Shown in pieces: positions 1 to 12,080 of a stretch of 64,000 nt of DNA. A model generated the notes under the pieces. The model ran no database searches, was not told the DNA's origin, and saw only the letters and a program-made list of their open reading frames with translations. The first letter of the stretch is position 1. Every line of letters starts with the position of its first letter. Source of the DNA: Hermatobates lingyangjiaoensis (taxonomy: Eukaryota > Arthropoda > Insecta > Hemiptera > Hermatobatidae); assembly GCA_026182355.1 (NCBI GenBank), contig JAPFBL010000068.1, positions 12,189,001 through 12,253,000 on the forward strand. Direction: 5' to 3'. The translations under genes and the position numbers were made by a program.

Positions 1-724
1 TAATATTCCAATCAATTTCTTTTTAATATATCTTTAGAGTTAATTGTTAAATATGTAGAACTATATAATAGTAAGATATTGGTAAAAACTATTGAGCCAA
101 CCAGAATAAACTGAGAATTGTAAAATTTAACTAACTCTAACTTAACTATTCTCGTCAAAATTTTGGTTAAATATATAACTGTGGATTAGAATAATTACCA
201 AATGAAGACTGGTCTGTTTTAAAGGCACGAACATATATTTCAAAATCACACTTAGTTTTTATTTCAAATCTTTTCTAGAAACTAACAATGTAGAAAGATA
301 TATCAGTAACCACATAGTAATAAAAATTATGCATTAAATATATATTAAATCGCTATATAACTATTGATATTGCCTTCTGCATTGTAGTCCTATGAAAATG
401 ACTAAAAAAATATTTGCTTCAAGACTTTTATTTGGACGAGGAAATCCAGCTGGTTTAAATATTATTACATTTGTAATGTCATTTAGCTGTTACATAAAAA
501 TAAGCTGAGCTGATTAGGAACCATGCACATAACTTAGTGAAACTAATTATGCATTAATGGATAGTGAAACTAATTTGGTTGAGTCAGAACAGATTATGCT
601 ATATACAAATTGTCACTATTTGATCGGCCTACAATTATACTTCTAACATTTTCCAGAAATAATAATTTATTCACTGGAGATAAAAATGAGCAAGTAAAAA
701 AACTAGAGTAAAAAAAAGGAACAA
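1..724. other. no recognisable feature
   Basis: AT-rich sequence with short open frames only. I see no motif, repeat end or RNA gene. Confidence 0.5.
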
Positions 725-1050
725 TTAACGATTGAGGTTAAGACTAAGAGCAGATTTGCAACCCAGAAGACTAATAAGTTCTTCTTCCAAAGCTCTCAGT
801 GTGGCTTTTGAATTAGTCTCATTAATTTGCTCAGGACCTGTACACAGAAACAGTCATTGAAACTGAGTCTGTGAGAACTGGCATAAGTAGTAACGTGAAG
901 GTCACTGCGTTTGTCAACGGACGACCTGTAACTATTCATACGCAGGCTTAGCTTAAAACCCACATAAAAAGAATTACACTGGGTGCAACCCAATCGGTAA
1001 ACGCAGTTACCAGAGGTACAAGAGGTCTTGTGAGCAATAGGGTAGCAATA
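725..1050 (-). pseudogene. Penelope-like element, GIY-YIG endonuclease fragment (broken)
   Basis: Reading the minus strand, residues run VYRLGCTQCNSFYVG, then an Arg/His-rich stretch (RMNSYRSSVDKRSDLHV), then SSHRLSFNDCFCVQVL. This is the order of a PLE GIY-YIG domain: a CxxC knuckle, the YVG half of the motif, the catalytic-region arginine, and the SHxLSFNDCF segment. A frameshift after VQVLSKL moves the C-terminus into another frame, where it reads EEELISLLGCKSALSLNLN and then a stop at about 727. The same C-terminus is seen in the plus-strand copy at 11.0-11.3 kb. In PLEs this domain nicks target DNA for reverse transcription. This copy cannot encode a full protein because the RT part is absent and the frame is broken. 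A T-rich stretch follows the stop. Confidence 0.72.
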
Positions 1051-1230
1051 AAAGCTAATAACAATAACAGAAGGAGAAGAATTTTAAATGAAGCAATAAA
1101 CCATTAAAAAAATAAAAATATAAATTTTATATTTTATATTTTATTTTTTATTTTTTTTAATTGTTTATTGCTTCATTTACTATTCTTCTCCTTCTGTTAT
1201 TTTTATTTGCTTTTATTTGTTTTTTTTAGT
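1050..1230. repeat. inverted repeat joining two PLE fragments
   Basis: The segment at about 1052-1110 is the reverse complement of about 1150-1225; both contain tttattgcttcattt and cttctccttctgtta. A T/A-only spacer separates the arms. It joins the minus-strand endonuclease fragment on the left to the plus-strand ribozyme-like tail on the right, so the two PLE pieces are head to head. Confidence 0.75.
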
Positions 1231-1449
1231 TATTTTTCTCTCTGTAGTTAGTAGCTTACCTAGGGCCGGCAGTGTGCGTGCGTGTTCGTTGCATTCGGCC
1301 TACTACTCAGTTAGCTTCAGCTACTCAAAGGGACTACTTCTGCCCGATGACGACGACTGTCGAAATATCGTTGTGAGTCTTTTGTGTGTGTCTTTATTTG
1401 TTTTTTCTCTTTCCTGTGTGAACTAGTAGTCCTGTTGGACCATTTCAAG
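1200..1449 (+). mobile_element. PLE 3' tail with hammerhead-like core
   Basis: The core lies at 1344-1365: CCGATGA, a short GAC/GTC stem with loop GACT, then GAAA. The downstream text (gtgagtcttttgtgtgtgtc) closely matches the tail at 11.5 kb, which follows an endonuclease fragment. That shared context is the reason for calling it PLE. The first base of the CTGATGA box is changed and the stem is short, so this copy is unlikely to be catalytic. It ends directly in a (TA)n tract. Confidence 0.6.

Positions 1450-1477
<28 letters not shown>
1450..1477. repeat. (TA)n microsatellite at a PLE junction
   Basis: Pure TA run between a plus-strand PLE tail and a minus-strand PLE N-terminal fragment. 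Confidence 0.95.
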
Positions 1478-1480
<3 letters not shown>

Positions 1481-1640
1481 AAAGTAGACGGCAGCTTCCG
1501 CATTTACGACTTTTTTGCTCGTTTTCTCTAGTTTTCTTACTAGTTTTTTCTGGTAGGGAGTGATTTCATGGAGGAGTTGTCCCAGAGACATCAAAGAAAT
1601 AATCTTTTAGCTTAATCAATAATATTATATTTTTTTTTTT
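1477..1640 (-). pseudogene. PLE N-terminal fragment ending at FNN|(TA)n
   Basis: On the minus strand this reads YQKKLVRKLEKTSKKVV and then NAEAAVYFNN, where the TA tract begins. The K/R-rich helix plus NAEAAxYFN matches the other N-terminal fragments at 1.8, 11.7, 11.9, 12.1 and 12.3 kb. I know this motif from N-terminal parts of PLE ORFs; the role of the segment is not established here. Everything downstream of the FNN codons is missing. Confidence 0.65.
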
Positions 1641-1644
1641 TACA

Positions 1645-1677
1645 AGCTTTCGATTTTCTCAGAAATCATCTTCAAGT
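1645..1677 (-). ncRNA. hammerhead-like core
   Basis: Minus strand: TTGAAGA, spacer t, stem GATTT/AAATC with loop ctgagA, then GAAA followed by GC. It differs from the CTGANGA consensus at one base. It belongs to a sequence family distinct from the neighbouring 1.34-kb core. Catalytic activity is unknown. Confidence 0.5.
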
Positions 1678-1776
1678 ATATATCATTATTAAACAGATTA
1701 AATTCACAGAATAAAATTTTTCTAAGTGTTAAACAGACATTAAAAGGAATAAAAATTTAGATGTTAATAGAACTAG

Positions 1777-1870
1777 ATGAACTTTGTGAAAAAACAAAAC
1801 AAGTCCACTGCGGAAGCTGCCGTCTACTTTAATAAAATATGTTTACAAGAAAATCTGCTGCCAATATACA

Positions 1871-1873
<3 letters not shown>
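1777..1873 (+). pseudogene. PLE N-terminal fragment ending at YTN|(TA)n
   Basis: Reads AEAAVYFNKICLQENLLPIYTN and then runs into TA repeats that translate as IYIYIY. It is the mate of the minus-strand fragment at 1.5 kb but extends 13 codons further, through CLQENLLP, before the TA tract. The open frame through TA is an artefact. Confidence 0.65.
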
Positions 1874-1910
<37 letters not shown>

Positions 1911-2084
1911 TTCAATAATATATCAACCGTTAGATAGAGTAGGTGTGTTCTATAATCGGGGTTCGGTCAATTTTCCAGGATAAAAAATCAAACTCTCGTT
2001 GCCTTGAAAACAGTGACTTTACTTTTCTCGTACTGTAAAATGCTAAAGTAACCTCAGGAAGAATTACTGATATATATATATATA
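1874..2084. repeat. (TA)n tract and decayed PLE-tail-like sequence
   Basis: TA runs at 1874-1906 and about 2070-2084. Between them, tatcaaccgt and cggtcaattttccagg resemble the family A tails seen at 14.4, 35.7, 37.3 and 63.2 kb on the minus strand, with many changes. Confidence 0.5.
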
Positions 2085-3265
2085 ACCACAAAATATAAAT
2101 GCATTACAATCAAAATAGATGACAGATTTTTAGATGACATTAGTAAAACATTTAATGATAAGATATTGTCCTTCGTCTAAGTGAATTGTTTGAATTTGTA
2201 AAGGATGACAAGTTGACCGATGAATAAAGATGCAGTTTTGTTCCATATATACCTTCACTAGAAACACTTGCTTAATGTTTCTCATAATATCAAATGAAGT
2301 AATTTTTTTATATGAGTGAAACTTTTTGTCATCAATAATTATTGCTCAAAGCATATAACTTATAATTTCATACATCTATACCAGAAGCCATAGGTTATAA
2401 TAGAGTGAGATCAAACCCTATAATAAAATAAAATAATAATATAAACTTCGCAGTCACTGATTAATTGTGAATATCTACAAACACTTAATCCAGTTCTTTC
2501 TTTTTTATCCATAATTAAGCTTATATAGCAAAAGGTTAGTGTATATAAACCGACTAAAATGAAGAAACTCCTCTATAAATCCAATTAAAAGTAAATCTAA
2601 ACAATAATGAAGACTGTGGTTGAACTTCTGAGTAATACAAGAAAACCATCGGGTGTGACATTACTTTTAACAAACGGTTTTTACTCCTTTAATTTAATTA
2701 CATTCCAAGTTAAACTTTATGCAAATATTCAAACGTTCAGAGAAAATAAAGCAAAGATAGTATACAGTTAAACTTTTTGTGCTGAATAATCCTAGAGGTA
2801 GGTACATATAGTGATCCAGTTATTACTATACACGCATGTTTTTCTATTTCACACAACCGATATCATTAGTTTTATGACAGCAGTATAAATAGTTCCGTAT
2901 TCAAATACATGATTTCATGTTCAGACTCCATTTATTAAGACATAATCTTCTACAACAGTTCGTTGCTTTTTTTTCACTTAGGCAGCGTTGTTTGGCTTTT
3001 CCACTTTAAATATTGATTTAAGAATCCTCCAAGAGTATGTCTGTAACTTTGATAGATTTTTAAGTGGATCTTTTTTTTTCTATTTCAGAAAGAGGCTGGG
3101 ACCATTTTTTGTGTATTTATACCAAGACATTTCTCATTTACCATTTCTCAACAATTAATGGACAGCATACTTTATCATCTGAAAGACAATTTTATCATGA
3201 TATAGAGTATTCAGTAGGAAAACCAAGATTAATCAAAAGTATTAAAATATAATACTTTTATATTT
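2085..3265. other. no recognisable feature
   Basis: AT-rich, short open frames only. Confidence 0.5.
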
Positions 3266-3420
3266 TACCATAAAAACAGACATCGTCTATGAAACATCAA
3301 AAAAAAGGACTTTCAGGACCTCAAAACCTGGAAATATGACAAAATATGGATATCGGTTTTTTATGATCACTATACTGCCATTATAGCAAATTAAAAATAA
3401 CATTACAGGTATATTTTTAT
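3266..3420 (+). repeat. right end of TIR-type repeat family R (diverged)
   Basis: The order catcgtctatgaaacatcaa, ggacctcaaaacctgg, atcactatactgccattatag matches, with many changes, the right ends of copies at 23.0-23.2 kb and 59.75-59.88 kb. It is an old, partial copy. Confidence 0.5.
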
Positions 3421-5780
3421 TACTTAGAATAGGAAATGATTTCCTCAAAATCTATAAAATAAATCGATTGATAATTCTTAATTGATCCAAAATGAAAAAA
3501 AAAAAAAGAATAAAATGGAGGGTTAAAACTTATCTCTATTATATGGAAAACTATTATAAAATCCATGCAGACCATATTTTAGTAAATTATATTACAAATA
3601 TCAAAAATAACTTGGTAATTTTAATTTATAATGAAAGGTACTTTCCTGAATTGTTGAAATCTGAAAAAAATCCATAAATTGTGGTGTATTTGGGATTACA
3701 ACATTTGTTCTTTTTTTTCTTGTTAGAACAAAACAATAACGTGAACCAAATTTCATCAACTTGAAATGTGGCGAATTCATATAGAGGCTAAATATTGTTC
3801 TTTTGTATTCTGGTACCCCACGATAGGAATAATGTATGTTTAAACTTTTCCATTAGGAAAATTGCAAACATTTCTCCAGTTACGTTAATTTAACGTTGGT
3901 AACCTGTATTATAATAAAGTGTTGACAACAAGTGACAGTTCAGGGAATGTAGTTAAAGGTACAAATATACACAATGATGTCTTAAGAGCAAGAATGTAAA
4001 AATTGATACTTCAACGTATATTTATACAACTGCATGGAATTTTTAGAAACATATTTCATAAATTTACAAATTTTTGATCTTTCAAGTAAATAAAAACACC
4101 TTACCTATGTGTAAAGTTTACATTTTGATAGGTTATGGAGGTGATAATAGCATTTGGGAATTAACAAGTCAGTAATATTAACAAATTTCATTAATTTAGA
4201 ACCAAAATTATTACAAATTAGTACATTCGTTTCATTTTAAATAAAATTTTGTAAACATTTTTGGAACAGCGAACAAATTAATGATGTATTGAACCGATTA
4301 AAACTATAGAATAATCACAACTCTATAAGATATTGACACTCAAAAAGTTTACAGACTCGCACAATAACCTTCAAGTCAAAAAAATAATCTTTCAAAAGTA
4401 ATTCAAGTCATAATACATTATATATTTGAACACTTTCAGAGTATATTTTGGCACATTCAAGAAATAGAAAACTTATTTCCCATACAAGTTTAGTCAGATA
4501 TTCAACTGAATGGATACACAATTTTGTTAACAAGCAAACTTTTCGGATGTTGAGTCCAAACTTTTTCAATACATGGATGAATCTTTCAATATGCTTTCAC
4601 TCTACTTCAGTTGATCTCTAAAAACATTACCTAAATTATAGTATCATTGTTTATCTCACGTATTTCCAGAGCAAGATTGATAAAAATGATTGTACATTAT
4701 TAATTTATAATTTGCTAAACAATCAAAGTTATTGGTAAATTAATATCCGCAAAATCCTTAATGATATGACTCTAAAATATGTCATGAATTAATAACTCTC
4801 TGGTTCCCGTTAATTAAACCGAAACTCAGCTGGATGTTGTAGCAAATAATAAACATTAATTGAAATACTTAAGATATAGTTAGTTATGGAATATCCAACA
4901 TTTATTGAAAGCAGAATACATTCATCAACAGAAGTTTTAATTATAACTTATGTAACACTTTTTTGGAATTTTTAGCTCAATATTTGTATTTGATTAAGAT
5001 ATATTTAATTGGTATTTCAATAATGAGATTTTATCTCAATTGAACTCGTGAAATGCAGTACTAGCATGTTAATCCACAATATATGCGTTAAAGCTCGAAT
5101 CACGAACGCCTCTGCTTATAACCGAGCATTTTTATAACTACGTTTTGCAACCATATTTGAACTCAATTACAGTTGAGAAAAGTTTATCAGAAAGACTGTT
5201 GACGATTTTAGTTAATGTAAGTCAAAACTGATTTGTAACTGTAATTGTGAAAAATAATCTTAGCAGCCATCTGGAATTAAAGTCGATTGGTCAGAGAGTG
5301 CACTAGAAATAATCATCTAAATATACCAACTGTTCATGTTAATACTAACAATAAATATTTTAAAACAACCATCAATGCCAATCAAACTTGTTTACAACAA
5401 TTTTGTGAACATATTTATATTAAATGAGAAGACAACACGAAAAAAGTATGATTGCAACCAAATATGTTTGTTTAATTTACTCAAATTTTCTGATGAATGA
5501 GTGACGTATGGTGGTATTAGAGTTGGTCAAAAGTTTGTAAACATGAACATATATACTATATACTATTTTTTTGATGATGAAATGAGAAATTAATGCGAAC
5601 TATAAAGATGTACTACGTGTTAAACAGAGACTTTGATATTTTCTTTTCTACTAAACGGAGATGATTAACATAAGTAATTCTCACACTAAGTATTTTATAG
5701 TGTACATATTATACATGTCATTCATATGAATTATAAGTTATTTTATATAGAATTTAAAGTTTTTTTAATTTTTATGAAAC
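3421..5780. other. no recognisable feature
   Basis: AT-rich, with stop codons frequent in all frames. No gene, RNA gene or clear repeat boundary seen. Confidence 0.5.
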
Positions 5781-5814
5781 ATGTTGTATGGGCAATTTTT
5801 TTTATTTAAAATGT

Positions 5815-6065
5815 TGATGGTAGAAAATTTAGAAGAAACACAACTGAGTTCGATGGTACAACGTGGATCTATTCTTAAAATCCCCATTGACACTAGTACT
5901 CAAGGGCAGCAGCTACTTCAAGAACATCATAATAAACCAACCACAAAACTTTCAGTGCAGAGGACACCAAAATTGTCAAACTCAATGCTTTTTCTAAATG
6001 GAAAGAGTGAATGCCACCTCAGATACAAATTTTCCACTTTCAATGCATACATTAATAAATATTGA
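5815..6065 (+). other. unassigned open frame, doubtful
   Basis: About 84 codons with a less biased composition than nearby sequence, including a Gln/Ser/Thr-rich stretch with QRGSILKIPIDTSTQGQQLL. I do not recognise a domain, and no splice context or upstream exon is evident. It could be a fossil exon of a transposon or chance. It ends just before a foldback repeat. Confidence 0.2.
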
Positions 6066-6149
6066 TATATATAACTTCTCGGTCACTGATTTTTAAAATT
6101 CAAATTGAGTTTTTGAGGATTTCGTTCAAAGAACCTACTTTTTCGTACA

Positions 6150-6381
6150 AACTACTCTTGATTAGAATCCAACGTTATACCGATTATTGTTCGGCATTTT
6201 CAAAGCTTTTTTCAATGAAAACTATTTAATTTAGATGCATTTATCAACAGCATTTGTTATGTATCTGTTATGATGCTGTTAGATAAATGCATTTAATTTA
6301 ATTAGTTTTCTTTCAAAAATGCTTTCAAAGTGCCGAACAATTTTAGGCTAAATGTCGGCTTATAATCAGCAGTAGTTAATT
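6150..6381. repeat. foldback (MITE-like) inverted repeat
   Basis: The strong arms are about 6187-6253 and 6271-6341: ttgttcggcattttcaaag pairs with ctttcaaagtgccgaacaa, and tgcatttatc pairs with gataaatgca. Weaker complementarity extends outward to about 6150 and 6381. The loop is about 17 nt. No coding capacity. Confidence 0.75.
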
Positions 6382-9177
6382 CTTTGGACTAAAGACTCAA
6401 GGAACCCATTTTGAACTTTATATCAATAAAGCTATTGTGTAATGCAATTGCTGAAAGCTCATCCATCAATAACTATGTAAAACCAACGAAGGAAGTAGTC
6501 AATAGCGGGTTTTTTAATCAGAAGGTTACAGAACTATTAAACGATCACTTGGCCAGTGGTACGATAGCGACTATACTACACAGCCCAGAGGAGATTGTAT
6601 GCGTATATTTTTCCCGAAAATATGAGTCTGGACATAATATTTATATATTGGAATATACGTACTATTCAAATGTGTTGCGTAACAACATTGTAACCCCAAA
6701 CAAACAAAGGTGACTAAAAGTCACAATTTATTATAAAAGTAAGAAAACCCCGTATCTAATCCTTCCTATGAAACTACCAGTTGGAACATTGTAGCAACAA
6801 GGAAGTTATCTAATATATGGGTATGAATGTACTACTCAAAACGGAGCGAACCTGCCATTGATATACGTACGAATGACTTCAACGAAAGTATCGCAGCCTC
6901 CTACACTTGGCCTAACTGCAGGAGGAGAATAAACACGGGAAACAATTTCACAAAATTATATCAAGTGCAAAGGCATTGATTGAAGAAACCTCCATACTGC
7001 AGAGTAACAGCTACAACAGATTAAAACAATAACTTAAACTGAAAATTGCATGGTAATGACCTAATCATTGCACTTGGTTTTAAGAATTTTGAAAATAGTT
7101 ATAGGGTTGTAAGAGAGGTGAGGAGTTGAATTGTTTTCCTGTAGTCTCTCAGTTCAATCTTAAGTTAGTTTACTTTTGTTTTGGCATAACTGAATATTAC
7201 TGCTATGGAAATGTTATAGCTTCTTTCTTTTAATTAAACATTGTCATTTATGCAGGAGTTAGAATTTAAAAAAAAGAAAGTGAAATAAAACTGGGAAAAA
7301 ATTGATCTATGCGAATAAAATCACATAGTGGAGAATAACAGTTTCTCAAAGAAGTATTACAACAGCTTCAATATAAGAACCATTTTTGACTATTTGTGTT
7401 TGTTCTGATGCCTCCGGATCACCCAGCATCTGCGCACTCATTTACATATTTCGATAACTTGAGTTTTGAACTTCTCATATGCAGTATTACTTGTAGAAGT
7501 AATTTATTTTGATAGTATGTTAAATTTTCTTCATAGGTGAATTCAGATATGGCTGTATGGAGGCTTTCATAGAGACGCCAAGTACAGATGTGGTCCATTA
7601 ATTTCACAAAAAACTTTATTTCATAACTACATTGACTGAAGTCTGTTTGATAAATTGTATATATAGTATAAAAACATCTGCTTAAAAGGAATTTTTTATT
7701 CTAGCCCTTTTTAAGAACACTTGGAATTTGACACTTTGATTAAGAAGAAAATGTTTTTCTTAATGACTTTTTATATGTACGCCTAGGTAAAATTTTATTT
7801 GATCTAAATAATGTATTTAAAATTATAAATTTTAGCATAAATTAATAAATATATCACTACTCCGTTGTTTCTTGTGTAATTCAACAAAGGTTAACATAAT
7901 TTCTGACACTTCCATTTAAGCAATATCTTTACCGTTTCAAAATATATTTTAGAAGCTTGTTTTAACCTTATAAACGCTTTTTAACGTATCGATTTTAAAT
8001 AAAGTCTATTTTTTTTAAGTAGTTATTTGGGCACGTAAAACCCTTACAAATCAAACAAGATAACCAATAATTTAGGAAAAATCAACAACACCCAATTGAA
8101 GAGAACAGAGAATGGAATATTGATATGAATAATTAAATTCAGTCATTAATTAAGGTGTAATTTTGGTAATTTAGTGATTTGATTGTAAGTAAAGAACTTA
8201 TTGGCACCAGATGGATATACATGATGAAATTTAAAATACTGAAATTATAAAGGAAGGCTGGTGCCTTGCCCAGTTATTATGCACATTTATTTAGTACTTC
8301 AAATTTATGAAATATTCAGATGAAGAGTTTACCACGAATTTATAAATTTTTAATCAACTATTTACTAATTAGTGTCTCCAGGATAAAAAACCACAATACA
8401 ATATTAAAATTCCATACCTTCGAAAATCATTCATTATCAAGCGTTTGTGTCCGAGTATTTTCATTAAACTATATATTCAATCACTTCACCGGAGTCAGAA
8501 GATTTTAATTCAACAGAAAGGTTCCAGCTAGAAATCGAAAGTGCTATTGAGATTGCAGCAGTAAACCATTAAAAATGACCCGATTGCAACTATTTAGAGC
8601 CACATCTTGGCAACCCCTTTCGTATATTAAACGGATATTGTTTTTAATTATCCTAGAAAACTTTCTGCTAACTTATTTTAATTGTTCAGTTGGGGTATTG
8701 CCAAAGAGAAAATGCCCTCTAAAAGTGACAACAAATAGAGTAATTAATTATTCTTTTTTTTTCTATTCTTGAACTCTTATTCCAGAAGAAGAAGTTATTT
8801 TCTGAATAAAACTAATTCGTGGAAAGATATTGTATAATACCAATTGATAGGTTAATGATTTCATTTTCACTAATAAATGAATCATCTCACGTTCATTTCA
8901 CTTTACAACATAATTTTTCAAACATCAATCATGTCCAACAACTACATGTATCTAGTTCCATATCATCATATATTAATAACAAATATTTATTTCAATAATA
9001 TTTAAAAATTATTATATGTAAAATGATGAAATACGTATAACCATATCGTAAACGTTATGGTATATTAATGTCATAATATTCATATTATATTGATATCGCA
9101 TGTAATATATTAATACAGTATCATTTTATATATATATATATAAACAATAATACGTTCTCCACCGTGCAACAGATATA
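6382..9177. other. no recognisable feature
   Basis: AT-rich. A 100-codon open frame at 6411-6713 has no recognisable domain and its flanks show nothing gene-like. A TA run lies near 9126-9142. Confidence 0.45.
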
Positions 9178-9465
9178 TAACTAAAAAAGATAAATCGAAA
9201 TGCGGTTAGATTCTTCCACTTCCAATCAAACTCTCATTGTCGACGTTTTGATTTTATTCAAAATCTTTTTCAAAGACAAAAGTAGGAATATATAAATATG
9301 AACGAACTATTACAAATTGCATTACTAAAACAATAAGGAAGGAAGGCAAATATTCCTATTTTTACTACTGAAAAAGATTTTGAATGAAATCGAAACGTCG
9401 GCTATGAGAGTTTGATTGGAACTGAAAGAAAATGACTACATCTCGATTTATCTTTTTTGGTTATT
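9178..9465. repeat. palindrome carrying two hammerhead-like cores
   Basis: Arms of about 115 bp: 9178-9292 and 9350-9465, spacer about 57 bp. The right arm (plus) holds CTGAAAA, stem GATTT/AAATC with loop tgaatg, then GAAACG at 9368-9396. The left arm holds the mirrored copy on the minus strand at about 9241-9275. The arms differ at scattered bases, so they have drifted since they formed. CTGAAAA differs from the CTGANGA box by one base. Confidence 0.7.
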
Positions 9466-10838
9466 ATATATAAATACATTAAATTTCATGTATTATGTGT
9501 CTAATACATTAATGCAATCATTAAGCAATCATTAACACAGATAGTGAATCAAATTACACAAAATGATCGAGTATGACACAATGAATTTTCATATATCTTC
9601 CAATAGTTTTTTTCCTCCAAAGTAGTACCCCTACTTGTAGTGAGTTTATAGCAATATTTTCACATTCTCAATTTTTTATGCTATATGTATAATATTGTTA
9701 CACTACGAATTCCTATAGTATCATTATATATAAATATCCAAACTGTGTATGTAATACAATAATATATTTTGTTATAAATAGAGTAAACCGAATTAAGCAA
9801 GAAGGTCATATAAATATGATAAAACACATTATCAGGGCACCATTCATAACAGAAAAGTAGAGAGTCATGCTGTGCATAGAGAGCAATTGTGATACTACGT
9901 ATCTACTAAAATAGCAAAATTTAGACCAGAAAAAAGTAAAAGAGGGAAAAATGTAAGGATAACTGCCTAATGTGGATATAATTTAACTGAAAATAAAGCC
10001 AAATAGCCATTAAAAATATAACAGAAATATAATCAATAGGCTACATTCGTGTCAACTGGATAAAAGAGAACTAATAAAATATTTACATTCTCTAACGAGT
10101 ATTTGTTTTAAATATAAAAAATTTAATCAGAACGGATTTAATAAATTATTATATATAAATATATTGAAATAAAGAGAGAAGGACGTTTAATGATTGAACT
10201 TTATAAAGTGTGTGGAATCTGTGGAATGTGGAATCACTACACATGTGTGTCCTTACATCATAGCCTACTATTTTTTCATATCTCTTCAAGAAATCTATAT
10301 TTCGTGATAAATATTTTCAATAACGTTTATAAGAAAAAGTCGCAATCTTTATTCATATTTTGTGTGAAAATTCTTTGAAATTTATGAAGAATTTTTATAT
10401 TTCCTCACAATCATTCAAAACAGAAATTTTTTAATTCAAAACAGAGACATTATATTCACTGGAAATTAAAAAAAATTTAGTAATTGCAATATAGAAAACA
10501 CTATTTTCTATCTGGTTATATAGTGTAGATGAATAGGTGGTATGCATGGGGCATGTCTTCTCTTCCAAGAGCATTTGTTTATTTTTGGTTTTCGTATTTT
10601 TCTAAGAATTGCACCATTATTGATTATACTTATTTGGTATATTGACTATATCTATATGTCCTAGCAATCCAATATAACTTATTGTGAAATGATAGAACTT
10701 TTTGTCTTTAAGTTATCTGGCTACCTTGAAATATGTCTCGGGTGTTAGTGCTTATAACACATTGTTTGTAATATTTGGAAGTATTTACTCGTCTTGTTTT
10801 TCATACATGTAAATCACTGGATATTCTGTTGCCCGAAA
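9466..10838. other. no recognisable feature
   Basis: AT-rich, short frames only. Confidence 0.5.
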
Positions 10839-10867
10839 TGTTTCGACTGAACATCAGTCATCATTGG
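10839..10867 (-). ncRNA. hammerhead-like core, PLE-associated
   Basis: Minus strand: AATGATGA, then a CTGATGTTCAG hairpin that extends to GACTG/CAGTC, then GAAAC. The stem is perfect over five pairs. The CTGATGA box carries changes at its first bases. It lies about 160 bp from a plus-strand PLE endonuclease fragment, in opposite orientation. Confidence 0.55.
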
Positions 10868-11002
10868 GATGGTACAGGAGATTGGATTTGAATTTTGAGA
10901 TTTATATTTTTTAGATCTATAGAGATTAAAGTTGGTTGGGGTATTTGAGGCTAGTTAAGTTTATTGTAAGGGCGGTATGGATTAATGAAGTGTTGAGTTA
11001 GA

Positions 11003-11266
11003 ATTTACAATCATCTTGTAAATAGCATCTCGTAGATGCTAAACCAACGGATGAATAATCACAGGCTTTCGGTTGGTAAACGCAGCAGTCTCCCTGTCGC
11101 CACTCACGCTAATTCCCACCACCTCAGCTTCAATGATTATTTCACAGTCCAAGTTCTTAAACAAGTCCCCAGTGATAACAGACAAGTTACTTTAAAAGCT
11201 TCTATGGAAGCCCACATTTGGCTCCTGGGGACACGCTCGAAACCTGGCTTGAATTTAAATCCTTAG
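11003..11266 (+). pseudogene. PLE GIY-YIG endonuclease C-terminal fragment
   Basis: Reads LNQRMNNHRLSVGKRSSLP, VATHANSHHLSFNDYF, TVQVLKQVPSDNRQVTL, then a C-terminus GTRSKPGLNLNP and stop. This is the same domain as the minus-strand fragment at 0.7-1.05 kb, here in one frame from the region after YVG to the natural stop. A TAG just before the LNQR segment and the missing CxxC/YVG part make it 5' truncated. A T-rich 3' UTR and then a hammerhead-like core follow in the same orientation, which gives the best direct link in this window between the core and a PLE. Confidence 0.75.
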
Positions 11267-11630
11267 TTTTTTATTTATTTATTTTTTATTTATTTTATTT
11301 TATTTTATTTTTTTAATTGTTCTATATATTTTCTTTATTTTTTTCTTTTCTTAACCTTTTTTCTACCTTTCAAAAGCACTTTTTTTCTTTTTGCTTTCGA
11401 CTTCCTAGTTCCTTTTTTATTTGTCTCCTTTGCGGCAGCACTGCTTTAGCCCTCACCCAGTGAGTTCTTTAGTTGACTGTCGTCCCTCCGTCAATTCACT
11501 TCTTCTCCTGAGGACGACCGCCATTACGGTCGAAATATTGAAAAGTGAGTCTTTGTTGTGTTTCAGTTTATGTGTCACTGCTTATTTTAATTGTTATTTA
11601 TCCTGCCGGACCGTTTTTCGTTTATCATGG
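11267..11630 (+). mobile_element. PLE 3' tail with well-formed hammerhead-like core
   Basis: T-rich sequence, then at 11508-11535: CTGAGGA, c, stem GACCG/CGGTC with a 6-nt loop, GAAA. TCACTT (11496-11501) and AAGTGA (11543-11548) can pair across the core as a stem I. The layout CTG-A-N-GA, stem II, GAAA, outer stem is that of a type I hammerhead, a ribozyme class documented in PLEs. The extra base before stem II and the unproven cleavage site leave activity open. The tail stops at a TA tract. Confidence 0.65.
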
Positions 11631-11652
11631 TATATATATATATATATATATT
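11631..11652. repeat. (TA)n at PLE junction
   Basis: TA run between a plus-strand tail and a minus-strand N-terminal fragment, the same layout as at 1.45 kb. Confidence 0.95.
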
Positions 11653-12056
11653 TGTGTACAATGTCAGCAGGTATTCCCTTAAGCATATGTTATTAAAATA
11701 AGCAGCAGCTTCTGCATTGACCAGTTTCTTGTTGACACTCTCTAGTTTTCGTATCACTTTGCGGTGAGACTCTGGTAGCTTCCAAAGAAGGTTAGCAAAA
11801 GAAATTAACACACACAATAAACATAGGTCAAACACGAAAACACTTGAATAAATCACTTTTTTAATCATTAAAACAGCATTTTACAAAAGTGATTTATTCA
11901 AGTGTTTTCGTGTTTGACCTATGCTTATTGTGTGTGTTAATGTCTTTTGCTAACCTTATTTGGAAGCTACCAGAGTCTCACAGCAAAGTGATACGAAAAC
12001 TAGAGAGTGTCAACAAGAAACTGGTCAATGCAGAAGCTGCTGCTTATTTTAATAAT
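11653..12056. repeat. palindrome of two PLE N-terminal fragments
   Basis: Left arm about 11690-11860 (minus), right arm 11885-12056 (plus), spacer about 24 nt, very few mismatches. Both arms encode VFVFDLCLLCVL, WKLPESHxKVIRKLESVN, KKLVNAEAAAYFNN. The left (minus) arm continues through ICLREYLLTLYTN to the TA tract at 11652. The right arm stops at FNN and meets the TA tract at 12055. High arm identity suggests a recent inversion or ongoing arm conversion. Confidence 0.8.
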
Positions 12057-12080
12057 ATATATATATATATATATATATAT
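12055..12080. repeat. (TA)n at PLE junction
   Basis: TA run between plus-strand FNN and minus-strand YTH ends of two PLE N-terminal fragments. Confidence 0.95.

Noticed and set aside
6411..6713. 100-codon open frame as a gene
   Set aside because: No domain recognised, no neighbouring exon or signal; the length is within chance for a 64-kb six-frame scan.
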